9,919 nt of DNA from Pseudomonadota bacterium (GTDB lineage Bacteria; Pseudomonadota; Alphaproteobacteria; Rhizobiales; Methylopilaceae), in contig JAEWFF010000057.1 of assembly GCA_023388965.1 (NCBI GenBank), positions 1 to 9,919 on the forward strand, written 5' to 3'. How positions within the stretch are numbered: the stretch's first letter is position 1; every line of letters begins with the position of its first letter. Made by a program: the position numbers and the translations under genes. Of this stretch, positions 1 through 7,414 are shown piece by piece. The notes under the pieces are model-generated. The model was not told the DNA's origin. It saw only the letters and a program-made list of their open reading frames with translations, and made no database searches.

Positions 1-1196
1 TGGTGCTGCGCGACGCCAGCTACTTCTGGTACCTGTTCCACATCGGCGCCTTCGGCCTGGTGCTGTTCTGCCTCAACGGCCTGGGCTTCGAATACCTCTG
101 GCCCGACAACACCTGGCTGGCCGACAAATCGGTGCCGCTGTCGATCAGCCTGGCCCTGATCGGCATGCACCAGTTCGCGCGCGTGTTCCTCGGCCTCCAC
201 GAACGCTGGCCGCTGGGCAACCGCGTCAGCATCGTCGCGATCGTCGCCTTCGTCTGCTTCGGCATCGCCGCGGTGTTCGTGCCCTACCGCCTGATCACGC
301 CGGCGGTGTCGCTGGCGGTGCTGGCCAGCATCGTCTGGATCACCGTGGCCAGCATCGACTCGGTGCGCAAGCGCTACGCGCCAGCGCGGCTGTTCCTGCT
401 CTCGTGGGCGATGTTCCTCGCCGGCACCGCGATCTACACGCTGGTGGCCTTCGGCGTGATCCCCAAGAACTTCTTCACCGAGTACGGCGTGCAGCTGGGC
501 TCGGCGCTGGAGATGCTGTTCCTGTCGGTGGCGCTCAGCTACCGGTATGCCGCGCTGCGCAACGAGAACGGGCGCATCGTGCGCGAAGCCAACGTGCGCC
601 TGGAACGCGAGGTCGCCGAACGCACGCAGGAGCTGCGCGGCACGCTGGAGCAGCTGGAGCAGGCGCATGCCCGCCTGCACGAGTCCAGCCGGCTCGACGG
701 CCTCACCGGCCTCTACAACCGCAGCCACTTCCACGACGCCTTCGAAGGCCTGCTGCTGGAGTGCAACCGGGAGCGGCGCCCGCTGTCGCTGCTCATGGTC
801 GACCTGGACCACTTCAAGTCGATCAACGACGAGCACGGCCACCTGGTGGGCGACGACGTACTGCGCGCCGCCGCGCAGCGCATCGGCATGGCGCTGCGGC
901 CCCGCGATGCGCTGCTGGCCCGCTTCGGCGGCGAGGAGTTCGTGATCGTGCTGCCAGGCACCGACCTGCACGCCGCGGTGGCGGTGGCCGAGGCGGTGCG
1001 CCGCGCCATCGCCGACTCCCCATGCGAGTCGCAGCACGGCCTGCCGGTCCGGGTATCGGCGAGCGTCGGCGTGCACACGGTGGTGCCGGGCACCGTGGAC
1101 GACATCGAGGACGCGCTGCAGGTGGCCGACCAGGCGCTGTACGCGGCCAAGGCCAACGGCCGCGACTGCGTGCGCACCTCGATTTCGGCGGCCTGA
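1..1196 (+). CDS. 7TM-DISM diguanylate cyclase (GGDEF), 5' partial
   Basis: This is the 3' part of a membrane-bound diguanylate cyclase that would make cyclic di-GMP from two GTP at the inner membrane. The reading frame is open at the left edge; the first codon that could serve as a start (GTG at 3-5) falls inside a membrane domain, so the true start lies outside the window. Counting from that codon, about six hydrophobic helices are visible (roughly 8-28, 44-64, 74-94, 97-118, 129-150, 164-183), matching the 7TMR-DISM membrane domain. A charged coiled coil follows (186-230), then a GGDEF domain (231-390). The signature is GGEEF at 309-313, and the metal-binding Asp lies in VDLDHF (267). These residues predict an active cyclase. 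The product-inhibition site is unusual: RPRD (299-302) is one residue too far from GGEEF. The missing N-terminus probably carries a periplasmic sensor domain (inference). The gene converges on the his operon and has no evident functional link to it. Confidence 0.9.
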   Translation, partial: VLRDASYFWYLFHIGAFGLVLFCLNGLGFEYLWPDNTWLADKSVPLSISLALIGMHQFARVFLGLHERWPLGNRVSIVAIVAFVCFGIAAVFVPYRLITPAVSLAVLASIVWITVASIDSVRKRYAPARLFLLSWAMFLAGTAIYTLVAFGVIPKNFFTEYGVQLGSALEMLFLSVALSYRYAALRNENGRIVREANVRLEREVAERTQELRGTLEQLEQAHARLHESSRLDGLTGLYNRSHFHDAFEGLLLECNRERRPLSLLMVDLDHFKSINDEHGHLVGDDVLRAAAQRIGMALRPRDALLARFGGEEFVIVLPGTDLHAAVAVAEAVRRAIADSPCESQHGLPVRVSASVGVHTVVPGTVDDIEDALQVADQALYAAKANGRDCVRTSISAA

Positions 1197-1200
1197 CTGG

Positions 1201-1232
1201 TCGGCGCCCGCGCGCGGCGACGCGTCGGCGCC
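1201..1232. terminator. Possible GC stem-loop between convergent genes
   Basis: The 36-bp gap between the stop codons of the GGDEF gene and hisIE contains TCGGCGCC twice (1201-1208 and 1225-1232). Its GGCGCC core is self-complementary, so the two copies can pair, with further CGCG pairing inside the loop. Neither strand has a run of T after the stem, so it is not a standard intrinsic terminator. It is the only candidate for ending both converging transcripts, and may be chance pairing in GC-rich DNA. Confidence 0.2.
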
Positions 1233-1838
1233 TCAGGCCGCGCGGTCGGCCAGTACGCGCTCGACGTCGGCCAGGCCCAGCCCGCGGGCGCGCAGCAGCA
1301 CCAGCAGGTGATAGGCCAGGTCGGCGGCCTCGCCCAGCAGCGCCTCGTCGTCCTGGGCGACCGCCGCAAGCGCGGTCTCCACGCCCTCCTCGCCGACCTT
1401 CTGCGCCACGCGACGCACACCCGCGGCCAGCAGCCTCGTCGTGTAGCGGCCTTCGGGCATCGTGCGTGCGCGTGCGGCGACCACGGCATCCAGCGCGCCC
1501 AGTGCGCTGCCGGCGGCGCCGGGGAAGCAGCTGGTGCGGCCAAGGTGGCAGGTGGGTCCCTCAGGAACCACGCGCAGCAGCAGTGCGTCGGCGTCGCAGT
1601 CGGCCTCCAGCGCGACCACGCGCAGGTGGTGGCCGCTGGTCTCGCCCTTGGTCCAGAGTCGCTGCCGGCTGCGGCTGTGGAACGTGGCCAGGCCGGTGGA
1701 GAGCGTGCGCTCCAGCGATTCCGGACTCATGTAGCCCAGCATCAGCACGCGATGGCTCGCCGCGTCCTGGACCACGGCCGGCACCAGGCCGCCCTGCTTG
1801 TCCCAGTCCAGCGCCGGCATCACGAGCGGCTCAGTCAT
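1233..1838 (-). CDS. hisI: Bifunctional PR-AMP cyclohydrolase / PR-ATP pyrophosphohydrolase (HisIE)
   Basis: This 201-residue cytoplasmic enzyme performs steps 2 and 3 of histidine synthesis: pyrophosphate removal from phosphoribosyl-ATP, then opening of the adenine ring of phosphoribosyl-AMP. The N-terminal half is the cyclohydrolase (HisI), with LWTKGETSGH at 61-70, the metal-binding DCDAD at 80-84, and the zinc cysteines C97 and C104. The C-terminal half (about 113-201) is the all-helical HisE pyrophosphohydrolase, with the acidic motif GEEGVE (149-154) and E170/D173. The length matches fused enzymes such as that of E. coli. The ATG at 1838 is preceded by GAGG at a workable distance and overlaps the end of hisF by 8 bases, implying translational coupling. 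It is the last gene of the operon. An upstream in-frame extension exists but would run through hisF and is rejected. Confidence 0.97.
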   Translation of the reverse strand: MTEPLVMPALDWDKQGGLVPAVVQDAASHRVLMLGYMSPESLERTLSTGLATFHSRSRQRLWTKGETSGHHLRVVALEADCDADALLLRVVPEGPTCHLGRTSCFPGAAGSALGALDAVVAARARTMPEGRYTTRLLAAGVRRVAQKVGEEGVETALAAVAQDDEALLGEAADLAYHLLVLLRARGLGLADVERVLADRAA

Positions 1839-2604
1839 CGCGCGCCTCGATCCCGCGGGCACGCAGCCCGCGCTTGAGCAGGGGAATCCGGACCTCTCCG
1901 GAGTGGAAGACGCTCGCGGCGAGCGCACCGTCGACGTCCGCCTCTTCGAACACCTCGGAGAAGTGCTCGGCCGCGCCCGCGCCTCCGGACGCCACCAGCG
2001 GCACTTCGCAGTGCGCTCGCGCGGCTCGCAGCTGCGCGATGTCGTAGCCGGCACGCACGCCGTCGCTGCCCATGCAGTTGAGGACGATCTCGCCCGCGCC
2101 CAGCGCCTGCACGTCCCCGATCCAGTCGAGGGTGACACGGCCGCTGGCGCGCATCGCGGTGGCGTCGCCGGTGTGGCTGCGGACCCGCCAGTGGCCGTCG
2201 TCGTCGCGCAGCGAGTCGATGCCCACGACCACGCACTGGCGGCCGAAGGCGTCGGCGAGTTCGGACACCAGCGCCGGACGCTCCAGCGCGGGCGTGTTGA
2301 CCGACACCTTGTCGGCGCCGGCATGCAGCACGCGGCGCGCGTCGGCGACGCTGCGGATGCCGCCGGCCACGCAGAACGGAATGTCGAGCAGGCGCCCGAG
2401 GCGTTCGACCCAGCCGACGTCGACGGTGCGACCCGCGGGGCTCGCGGTGATGTCGTAGAACACCAGTTCGTCGGCGCCCTCGCGCGCGTACAGCGTGGCG
2501 AGCTCGACGATGTCGCCGGCGTCGACGTGGTCGCGGAAGCGCACGCCCTTGACCACGCGGCCATCGCGCACGTCGAGGCAGGGGATGATGCGACGGCTCA
2601 GCAT
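1831..2604 (-). CDS. hisF: Imidazole glycerol phosphate synthase cyclase subunit HisF
   Basis: HisF (257 residues) is the (beta/alpha)8-barrel subunit of IGP synthase. It combines ammonia delivered by HisH with PRFAR to give imidazole glycerol phosphate and AICAR. The N-terminal IIPCLDVRDGRVVKG carries the catalytic Asp11, and Asp130 in VVGIDSLRD is the second catalytic acid; both fall at the positions known for the family. The phosphate-binding strands CVAGGIRS (78-85) and VASGGAG are present. The length is typical (about 256). The ATG at 2604 overlaps the end of hisA by 7 bases (ATGCTGA); its ribosome-binding site is weak, so translation probably depends on coupling to hisA. Longer in-frame upstream sequence would lie inside hisA and is not used. 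Confidence 0.98.
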   Translation of the reverse strand: MLSRRIIPCLDVRDGRVVKGVRFRDHVDAGDIVELATLYAREGADELVFYDITASPAGRTVDVGWVERLGRLLDIPFCVAGGIRSVADARRVLHAGADKVSVNTPALERPALVSELADAFGRQCVVVGIDSLRDDDGHWRVRSHTGDATAMRASGRVTLDWIGDVQALGAGEIVLNCMGSDGVRAGYDIAQLRAARAHCEVPLVASGGAGAAEHFSEVFEEADVDGALAASVFHSGEVRIPLLKRGLRARGIEARDD

Positions 2605-3383
2605 GGCGGCTCGCCGAAGCCGGCGTCGCGGCCGACGGTGGCGGGCGCCCCCGCGGCCAGCGCCTCCGCCAGCTCGACCCGGCCTTCCAGCAGGGCCTTG
2701 CCGAGCACGATGCCGGCGCAGCCGGCGCGTCGCGCGGCCGCGACGTCGCCGGCGTCGCGGGCGCCGCCGCTGGCCTGCACCTGCAGCCCGGGGGCGCAGG
2801 CGCGCAGGGTGTCGTACAGCGCCAGGTTGGGCCCGGCGAGCATGCCGTCGCGCCCGATGTCGGTGCACAGCAGGTGGCGCAGGCCGGCACCGGCAAAGAA
2901 GCCGGCAAGCTCCTCGAGCCGCTCCCTGCCCTCCTCCGTCCATCCGTGCACCCCGGGACGCCACGCGCCGTCGGCACCGCGGCGCACGTCGAGCGCGACC
3001 ACGATGCGCTCGGCGCCGAAGCGCTCGATCCAGCCGGCCATGCGCTCGCGCTCGCGCACGGCCAGCGAGCCCACGACCACGCGCGCGGCCCCGGCATCGA
3101 GGATCGCGGCGACGTCGTCCTCGTGGCGGACGCCGCCGCCGGTCTGCACCTGCAGCGCGCTGTTGGTGCGGATGGCGCGCAGCAGCGGCGCCAGCGTGTA
3201 GCCGCCGGCGCGCGCGGCATCGAGGTCGACCAGGTGCAGCCAGCGCGCACCCTGGCCTGCATAGGCCAGCGCCTGCGCCAGTGGATCGGCGGGATAGCGC
3301 GATTCGCGCGCGTAGTCGCCCTGCGCCAGGCGCACCACGCGTCCTTCGCGCACGTCGATCGCGGGATACACGGTGAAGCTCAT
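2598..3383 (-). CDS. hisA: ProFAR isomerase HisA
   Basis: HisA (261 residues) isomerises ProFAR to PRFAR, the fourth step, using a (beta/alpha)8 barrel related to HisF. Visible hallmarks are YPAIDVREGRVVRL with Asp10, VQTGGGVRHEDD (79-90), and the second catalytic Asp132 in VALDVR, followed by the HGW loop and TDIGRDGML. The phosphate-binding QASGGARD is near residue 210. The protein is somewhat longer than the E. coli enzyme (about 245), with an unremarkable Ala/Gly-rich C-terminal tail. The ATG at 3383 overlaps the hisH stop as ATGA, and GGAGG lies four bases upstream. It sits between hisH and hisF as in the E. coli operon. Confidence 0.98.
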   Translation of the reverse strand: MSFTVYPAIDVREGRVVRLAQGDYARESRYPADPLAQALAYAGQGARWLHLVDLDAARAGGYTLAPLLRAIRTNSALQVQTGGGVRHEDDVAAILDAGAARVVVGSLAVRERERMAGWIERFGAERIVVALDVRRGADGAWRPGVHGWTEEGRERLEELAGFFAGAGLRHLLCTDIGRDGMLAGPNLALYDTLRACAPGLQVQASGGARDAGDVAAARRAGCAGIVLGKALLEGRVELAEALAAGAPATVGRDAGFGEPPC

Positions 3384-3979
3384 GCGGCCTCCAGGAAGTT
3401 GCGCAACAGGCGCGCGCCGGTGGCGCCCGAGCGCTCGGGATGGAACTGCGCGCCGGCGACGCGACCGCGCTCGACGACGGCGGCCAGCGCCGTCCCATGC
3501 TCCGTCTCGGCGACGCAGTCCGCGCCTGGCTCCACCGCATAGCCATGCACGAAGTAGGCCCATGCGCCGTCGTCGATGCCCGCCATCAGGGGAGAGGCGC
3601 GCCGCAGGCGCAGGCGGTTCCAGCCCATGTGCGGCACGCGCAGTCCCGGCGCGGGCACCATGCGGCGGACCACGCCCGGCAGCAGCCCGAGGCCCTCCAC
3701 GTCGCCCTCTTCCGAACGCTGGAACAGCAGCTGCATGCCGAGGCAGATGCCGAGCAGCGGGACGTCGAGCGCCGGCAGTACGTCGGCAAAGCCCCCGTCG
3801 CGCAGCAGGCGCATCGCCGGCGCTGCCGCGCCCACCCCGGGCAGGATCACCCGGGCGGCACCGCGCAGGCCGTCGGCATCGCGCACGATGCGCGGCGTCG
3901 CGCCCAGGCGCTCCAGCGCATAGCGCACCGAGCCGAGGTTGGCCCCGCCGGCGTCGATCACCGCGACCGGTGCGCTCAC
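3380..3979 (-). CDS. hisH: Imidazole glycerol phosphate synthase glutaminase subunit HisH
   Basis: HisH (199 residues) is the class I glutamine amidotransferase partner of HisF. It hydrolyses glutamine and channels ammonia through the HisF barrel. The catalytic triad is clear: Cys79 in LLGICLGMQLLF, and His180 and Glu182 in AQFHPERSG. The oxyanion-strand motif LPGVG (46-50) and the YFVHGY motif (142-147) are present. The start is taken as GTG at 3979, because this overlaps the hisB stop as GTGA, an AAGGGGG stretch lies upstream, and the encoded protein begins right at the first beta strand (APVAVIDAGG). The in-frame ATG at 4213 would add 78 residues from within hisB and is rejected. Confidence 0.96.
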   Translation of the reverse strand: MSAPVAVIDAGGANLGSVRYALERLGATPRIVRDADGLRGAARVILPGVGAAAPAMRLLRDGGFADVLPALDVPLLGICLGMQLLFQRSEEGDVEGLGLLPGVVRRMVPAPGLRVPHMGWNRLRLRRASPLMAGIDDGAWAYFVHGYAVEPGADCVAETEHGTALAAVVERGRVAGAQFHPERSGATGARLLRNFLEAA

Positions 3980-5046
3980 AGGGCCCCCTTGGTGCTGGGC
4001 AGGTCGCGCCCAGTGCGCGCGACGGCCTGGCGCAGCGCGCGCGCGAAGGCCTTGAAGCAGGCCTCGACCTGGTGGTGGTCGTTCTCGCCGCGCACCTCGA
4101 GGTGCAGGTTGAGCGCGGCGGCGTCGCAGAGCGAGCGGAAGAAGTGCGTCACCAGCTCGGTCGGCAGGTCGCCCACGCGCTCGCGGCGGAAGCTGCCGCT
4201 GAACTCGAGCCACGGCCGTCCGCCGAAGTCGAGCGCGGCGCTCGCCAGGGCATCGTCCATCGGCAGCGTGAAGCCGTAGCGGCCGATGCCGCGCTTGTCG
4301 CCCAGCGCTTCGCGCAGCGCCTGCCCCAGCGCCAGCGCGGTGTCCTCGACGGTGTGGTGCTCGTCGACGTGCAGGTCACCGTCGGCGTCGATCGCCAGGG
4401 CGATGCCGCCGTGGGTGCCGATCTGCTCGAGCATGTGGTCGAAGAAGGCCAGGCCGGTGCGGATGCGCGGCGCCGCGGCCGCGTCCAGGTCGAGCTCGAC
4501 GCGGATGCGGGTCTCGCGCGTGACGCGCTCCACCCGCGCCTGTCGCGGTGCGTCCACCAGGGCGTGCGCGATCGCCGGCCAGTCCCAGTCGCCGCCGAAG
4601 CGACCGCGCAGCTTGAAGCCGCGGATGCCGAGGTTGGCAGCGAACTCGAGGTCGGTGTCGCGGTCGCCGACCATCGCCGACCGCGCCCAGTCGATGCCGC
4701 GGTCGCGCAGCAGCGGCACCACCAGCCCGAGTCCGGGCTTGCGCGTGGGCGCGTTGTCCTCCGGCAGGCTGCGGTCGATGAGGACGTCGCGGAAGGTGAT
4801 GCCCTGGCTCTCGAGCACCTGCAGCATCAGCGCCTGCGGACCGTCGAAATCCGCCTGCGGGTACGCCGGCGTCCCCAGGCCGTCCTGGTTGCTGACGATG
4901 ACGAAGGCGTAGCCGGCGTCGCGCAGCCTGAGCAGGGCCGGCACGACGTCGCGGCAGAAGCGCAGCTTGTGCAGGGCGTCGACCTGGAAGTCGTCGGGCT
5001 CCTCGATCAGGGTGCCGTCGCGGTCGATGAAGAGGATCGGGGTCAT
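3976..5046 (-). CDS. hisB: Bifunctional histidinol-phosphatase / IGP dehydratase HisB
   Basis: This 356-residue fusion performs two non-consecutive steps. The N-terminal HAD-type phosphatase (1-165) removes phosphate from histidinol phosphate; the C-terminal dehydratase (about 170-356) converts IGP to imidazole acetol phosphate. Phosphatase residues are the nucleophile Asp8 and Asp10 in IDRDGTL, Ser52 in SNQDG, Lys103 in TRKPG, and the acidic GDRDTD (127-132). Dehydratase metal ligands include H230, H231 and E234 in DEHHTVED, H301, and H324, H325 and E328 in DHHQVEA. The zinc loop of the E. coli enzyme (Cys-x-His and Cys-x-Cys) is absent: the matching positions are Asp91, Ser93, Ala99 and Thr101. 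From memory Xanthomonas HisB is similar there. The ATG at 5046 overlaps the hisC stop as ATGA and has a perfect AGGAGGT upstream. The fused form is typical of enterics, xanthomonads and some others. Confidence 0.98.
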   Translation of the reverse strand: MTPILFIDRDGTLIEEPDDFQVDALHKLRFCRDVVPALLRLRDAGYAFVIVSNQDGLGTPAYPQADFDGPQALMLQVLESQGITFRDVLIDRSLPEDNAPTRKPGLGLVVPLLRDRGIDWARSAMVGDRDTDLEFAANLGIRGFKLRGRFGGDWDWPAIAHALVDAPRQARVERVTRETRIRVELDLDAAAAPRIRTGLAFFDHMLEQIGTHGGIALAIDADGDLHVDEHHTVEDTALALGQALREALGDKRGIGRYGFTLPMDDALASAALDFGGRPWLEFSGSFRRERVGDLPTELVTHFFRSLCDAAALNLHLEVRGENDHHQVEACFKAFARALRQAVARTGRDLPSTKGAL

Positions 5047-6122
5047 GCCGCCACCTCCTGCGCCCACAGCGCGGCCAGCACGCGCGCGTTCTCCGCCTCC
5101 GTGCCCAGGGTGATGCGCAGCGCATCGTCGAGGCCCGCGGCCCCGCGCTGGTCGCGCACCACGACGCCTGCGGCCAGCAGCGCCGCCAGCGCCGCACCGG
5201 CGTCCTCGAAGCGCACCAGCAGGAAGTTGCCCTGCGACGGATACACCCGGCGCACGCCGGGCCGCGCGGCCAGCGCGGTGCGCATCGGTTCGCGGGCCGC
5301 GACCACCTCGGCGGTGCGCTTGCGCGTGGCCGCGAGCGCATCGGGCGCGAGCGCCGCCAACGCCAGCGCCGCGCACGGCCCGGGCACCGGATACGGCGCC
5401 TGGCAGGCGCGCAGCGCCGCCACCAGGGCCGGGTCCGCGATCACGCAGCCGATGCGCGCGGCGGCGAGCGCATGTGCCTTGGACAGCGTCCTCAGCACCG
5501 CCAGGTTGGGCAGGCGCGGCAGCAGGCCCACCGCCGAAGGCTGGTCCGCGTATTCGATGTAGGCCTCGTCGACCACCACCAGCGCTCGGCCCTCCAGCGC
5601 GCGGGCGATGGCTTCGATGTCCGCGTGCGGCACCAGGCCGCCGGTGGGATTCGACGGCGAGCACAGGAACACGATGCGCGCGCCGGTGCGCAGCGCCTTG
5701 CCGATGACGGCCTCCGGATCCAGCGCGAAGCCGCCGCCCGCCTCCTCCAGCGGCACCTCCACCAGGCGCGCGCCCTGCAGCCGCGCGCTGACCGCGTACA
5801 TGCCGAACACGGGCGGCGTCACCAGCACGGCGTCCTGGCCCGGGCGACACAGCGCGCGCACCAGCAGGTCGATCGCTTCGTCGCTGCCGCGGCCGATGAG
5901 CAGCTGCTCCGGCGCGCAGCGGTAGAGCGACGCCAGCGCCGCGCGCAGTGCTTCCGGCTGCGGCTCCGGATAGCGCCGGCAGCGCCCCGCGGGATCGGCG
6001 GCGTTCGCCCAGGCGGATTCGTTGGCGTTGAGCCAGACCTCGCCGCGGACGGTATCCGAGCGCGCGGAGCGGTAGCCGGCGAAGCCGCGCAGGTCCGGAC
6101 GCAGCAGCGCGAGCGCGCTCAT
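5043..6122 (-). CDS. hisC: Histidinol-phosphate aminotransferase HisC
   Basis: HisC (359 residues) is a PLP-dependent fold-type I transaminase. It converts imidazole acetol phosphate to histidinol phosphate, with glutamate as amino donor. The Schiff-base lysine is Lys215 in TLSKAHALAAARIG. Other PLP contacts are Asn158 in SPSNPTGG, Asp185 and Tyr188 in VVDEAY, and Arg223. The substrate-side motif LNANES is at 31-36, and RYPEPQ (50-55) is typical of HisC. Length is normal (about 350-360). The ATG at 6122 overlaps the hisD stop as ATGA and is preceded by GGAG at eight bases. The sequence AHALAAARIGC around the lysine recalls xanthomonad HisC (memory, unchecked). Confidence 0.97.
   Translation of the reverse strand: MSALALLRPDLRGFAGYRSARSDTVRGEVWLNANESAWANAADPAGRCRRYPEPQPEALRAALASLYRCAPEQLLIGRGSDEAIDLLVRALCRPGQDAVLVTPPVFGMYAVSARLQGARLVEVPLEEAGGGFALDPEAVIGKALRTGARIVFLCSPSNPTGGLVPHADIEAIARALEGRALVVVDEAYIEYADQPSAVGLLPRLPNLAVLRTLSKAHALAAARIGCVIADPALVAALRACQAPYPVPGPCAALALAALAPDALAATRKRTAEVVAAREPMRTALAARPGVRRVYPSQGNFLLVRFEDAGAALAALLAAGVVVRDQRGAAGLDDALRITLGTEAENARVLAALWAQEVAA
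5053..5059 (-). promoter_or_regulatory. Strong ribosome-binding site of hisB
   Basis: AGGAGGT lies seven bases before the hisB ATG, inside the last codons of hisC. It is the strongest Shine-Dalgarno match in the operon. It settles the hisB start against the longer in-frame extension. Confidence 0.8.
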
Positions 6123-7414
6123 GCCGCCTGCTCCAGCCGCAGGCGCACGGCGCTGGCGTGCGCCCCGAGGCCCTCGGCGTCGGCCATGGCCAGCGCGTCC
6201 GGGCCGATGGCCGCGATGCCCGCCGCCGTGGCCTCCTGCACGCTGATGAAGGTCTGGAAGCTCGCCACCGACACGCCGCTGGTCGCGGCCGCGGCGCCGG
6301 CGGTGGGCAGCACGTGGTTGGTGCCGCTGCAGTAGTCGCCCAGGGCCTCCGGTGTGTGGTCGCCGAGGAACACCGAGCCCGCCGCCTGCACGCGCTCCAG
6401 CCACGCGCGCGGCTCGCGCAGCGCCAGGATCAGGTGCTCGGGCGCGTACGCATTGCTGACGTCGAAGGCCTGCGCGAGTCCGTCCACCCTGATCAGCCGC
6501 GAGCGCGACAGCGCCTCGCGCGCGATCGCCGCGCGCGGCAGGTCCGCAAGCTGGGCCTCGATCGCCACGGCGACGGCGTCGAGCAGCGCATCGCTGTCCG
6601 ACAGCAGCAGCACCTGCGAGTCCGGCCCGTGCTCGGCCTGCGACAGCAGGTCGGCGGCGACCCAGTCGGGGTTCGCGCCCGCGTCCGCGATTACCAGCAC
6701 CTCCGACGGCCCGGCCGGCATGTCGATCGAGGCGAACCCGCGCTGCGCGACCTGGCGCTTGGCCTCGGTCACCCAGGCGTTGCCGGGCCCGAACAGCTTG
6801 TCGCAGGCCGGGATGGTGTCGGTGCCGCAGGCCATGGCCGCGATCGCCTGCGCGCCGCCGACGCGATGCACGCGGGTGATCCCGCACAGCCGCGCGGCCG
6901 CCAGCACCACCGGATCGACGCTGCCGTCGGCGCGCGGCGGCGTGCACATCACCACTTCGGGGCAGCCCGCCAGGCGCGCGGGCACGCCGAGCATCAGCAC
7001 CGTCGACGGCAGAGGCGCGCTGCCGGCGGGCACGTACAGGCCGACGCGGCGGACCGGCCGCGCCATGCGCGCGCAGCGCACGCCGGGCGCGGTCTCCAGC
7101 GCGTAGTCGGCCTGCATGCCGGCGCGGTGGAAGGCCTCGATGCGCGACGCCGCGGCGCCCAGCGCGGAGAGCAGCGCCGGCGCCACCGACGCCATCGCGG
7201 CCTCGAACGCGTCCTCGCCGACGCGCGCATCCTCGAGGTCGACGCCGTCGAACCTGCGGCCGAATTCGCGCACCGCCGCATCGCCGCCTTCCGCCACCGC
7301 ATCGATGATCCCGGCCACGGTCGCGGCGACCGCGGCCGCGGTGTCCTGCACCGGCCGGCGCAGTGCGTCCGCGCGCCCTGCCGCATCCAGCGCGTTCCAG
7401 TCCAGCCGCTTCAT
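6119..7414 (-). CDS. hisD: Histidinol dehydrogenase HisD
   Basis: HisD (431 residues) carries out the last two steps, the NAD-dependent four-electron oxidation of histidinol to histidine, as a zinc homodimer. The zinc ligands fall at the same numbers as in the E. coli enzyme: Gln259 and His262 in SQAEHGPDSQ, Asp360 in GDYCSGTNH, and His419 near the C-terminus. The catalytic pair Glu326/His327 is in NAYAPEHL. The family signature IPACDKLFGPGNAWVTEAKR (201-220) and DMPAGPSEVL (231-240) are intact. The ATG at 7414 overlaps the hisG stop as ATGA, with AGAGGA upstream. An in-frame ATG further upstream (7963) would lie within hisG and is rejected. Confidence 0.98.
   Translation of the reverse strand: MKRLDWNALDAAGRADALRRPVQDTAAAVAATVAGIIDAVAEGGDAAVREFGRRFDGVDLEDARVGEDAFEAAMASVAPALLSALGAAASRIEAFHRAGMQADYALETAPGVRCARMARPVRRVGLYVPAGSAPLPSTVLMLGVPARLAGCPEVVMCTPPRADGSVDPVVLAAARLCGITRVHRVGGAQAIAAMACGTDTIPACDKLFGPGNAWVTEAKRQVAQRGFASIDMPAGPSEVLVIADAGANPDWVAADLLSQAEHGPDSQVLLLSDSDALLDAVAVAIEAQLADLPRAAIAREALSRSRLIRVDGLAQAFDVSNAYAPEHLILALREPRAWLERVQAAGSVFLGDHTPEALGDYCSGTNHVLPTAGAAAATSGVSVASFQTFISVQEATAAGIAAIGPDALAMADAEGLGAHASAVRLRLEQAA

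Noticed and set aside
404..2047. 547-codon plus-strand frame crossing the GGDEF gene end and into hisIE/hisF
   Set aside because: It is out of frame with the GGDEF domain and antisense to hisIE and hisF. The Arg/Pro/Ala-rich product has no recognisable domain.
3980..4213. Longer hisH starting at an ATG at 4213
   Set aside because: It would add 78 residues translated from inside hisB in another frame; the GTG at 3979 gives normal HisH length and a GTGA overlap.
3373..5562. 729-codon open frame on the plus strand opposite hisH, hisB and hisC
   Set aside because: It is antisense to clearly identified his genes, has an Arg/Ala/Pro-rich composition without domains, and is expected from high G+C content.
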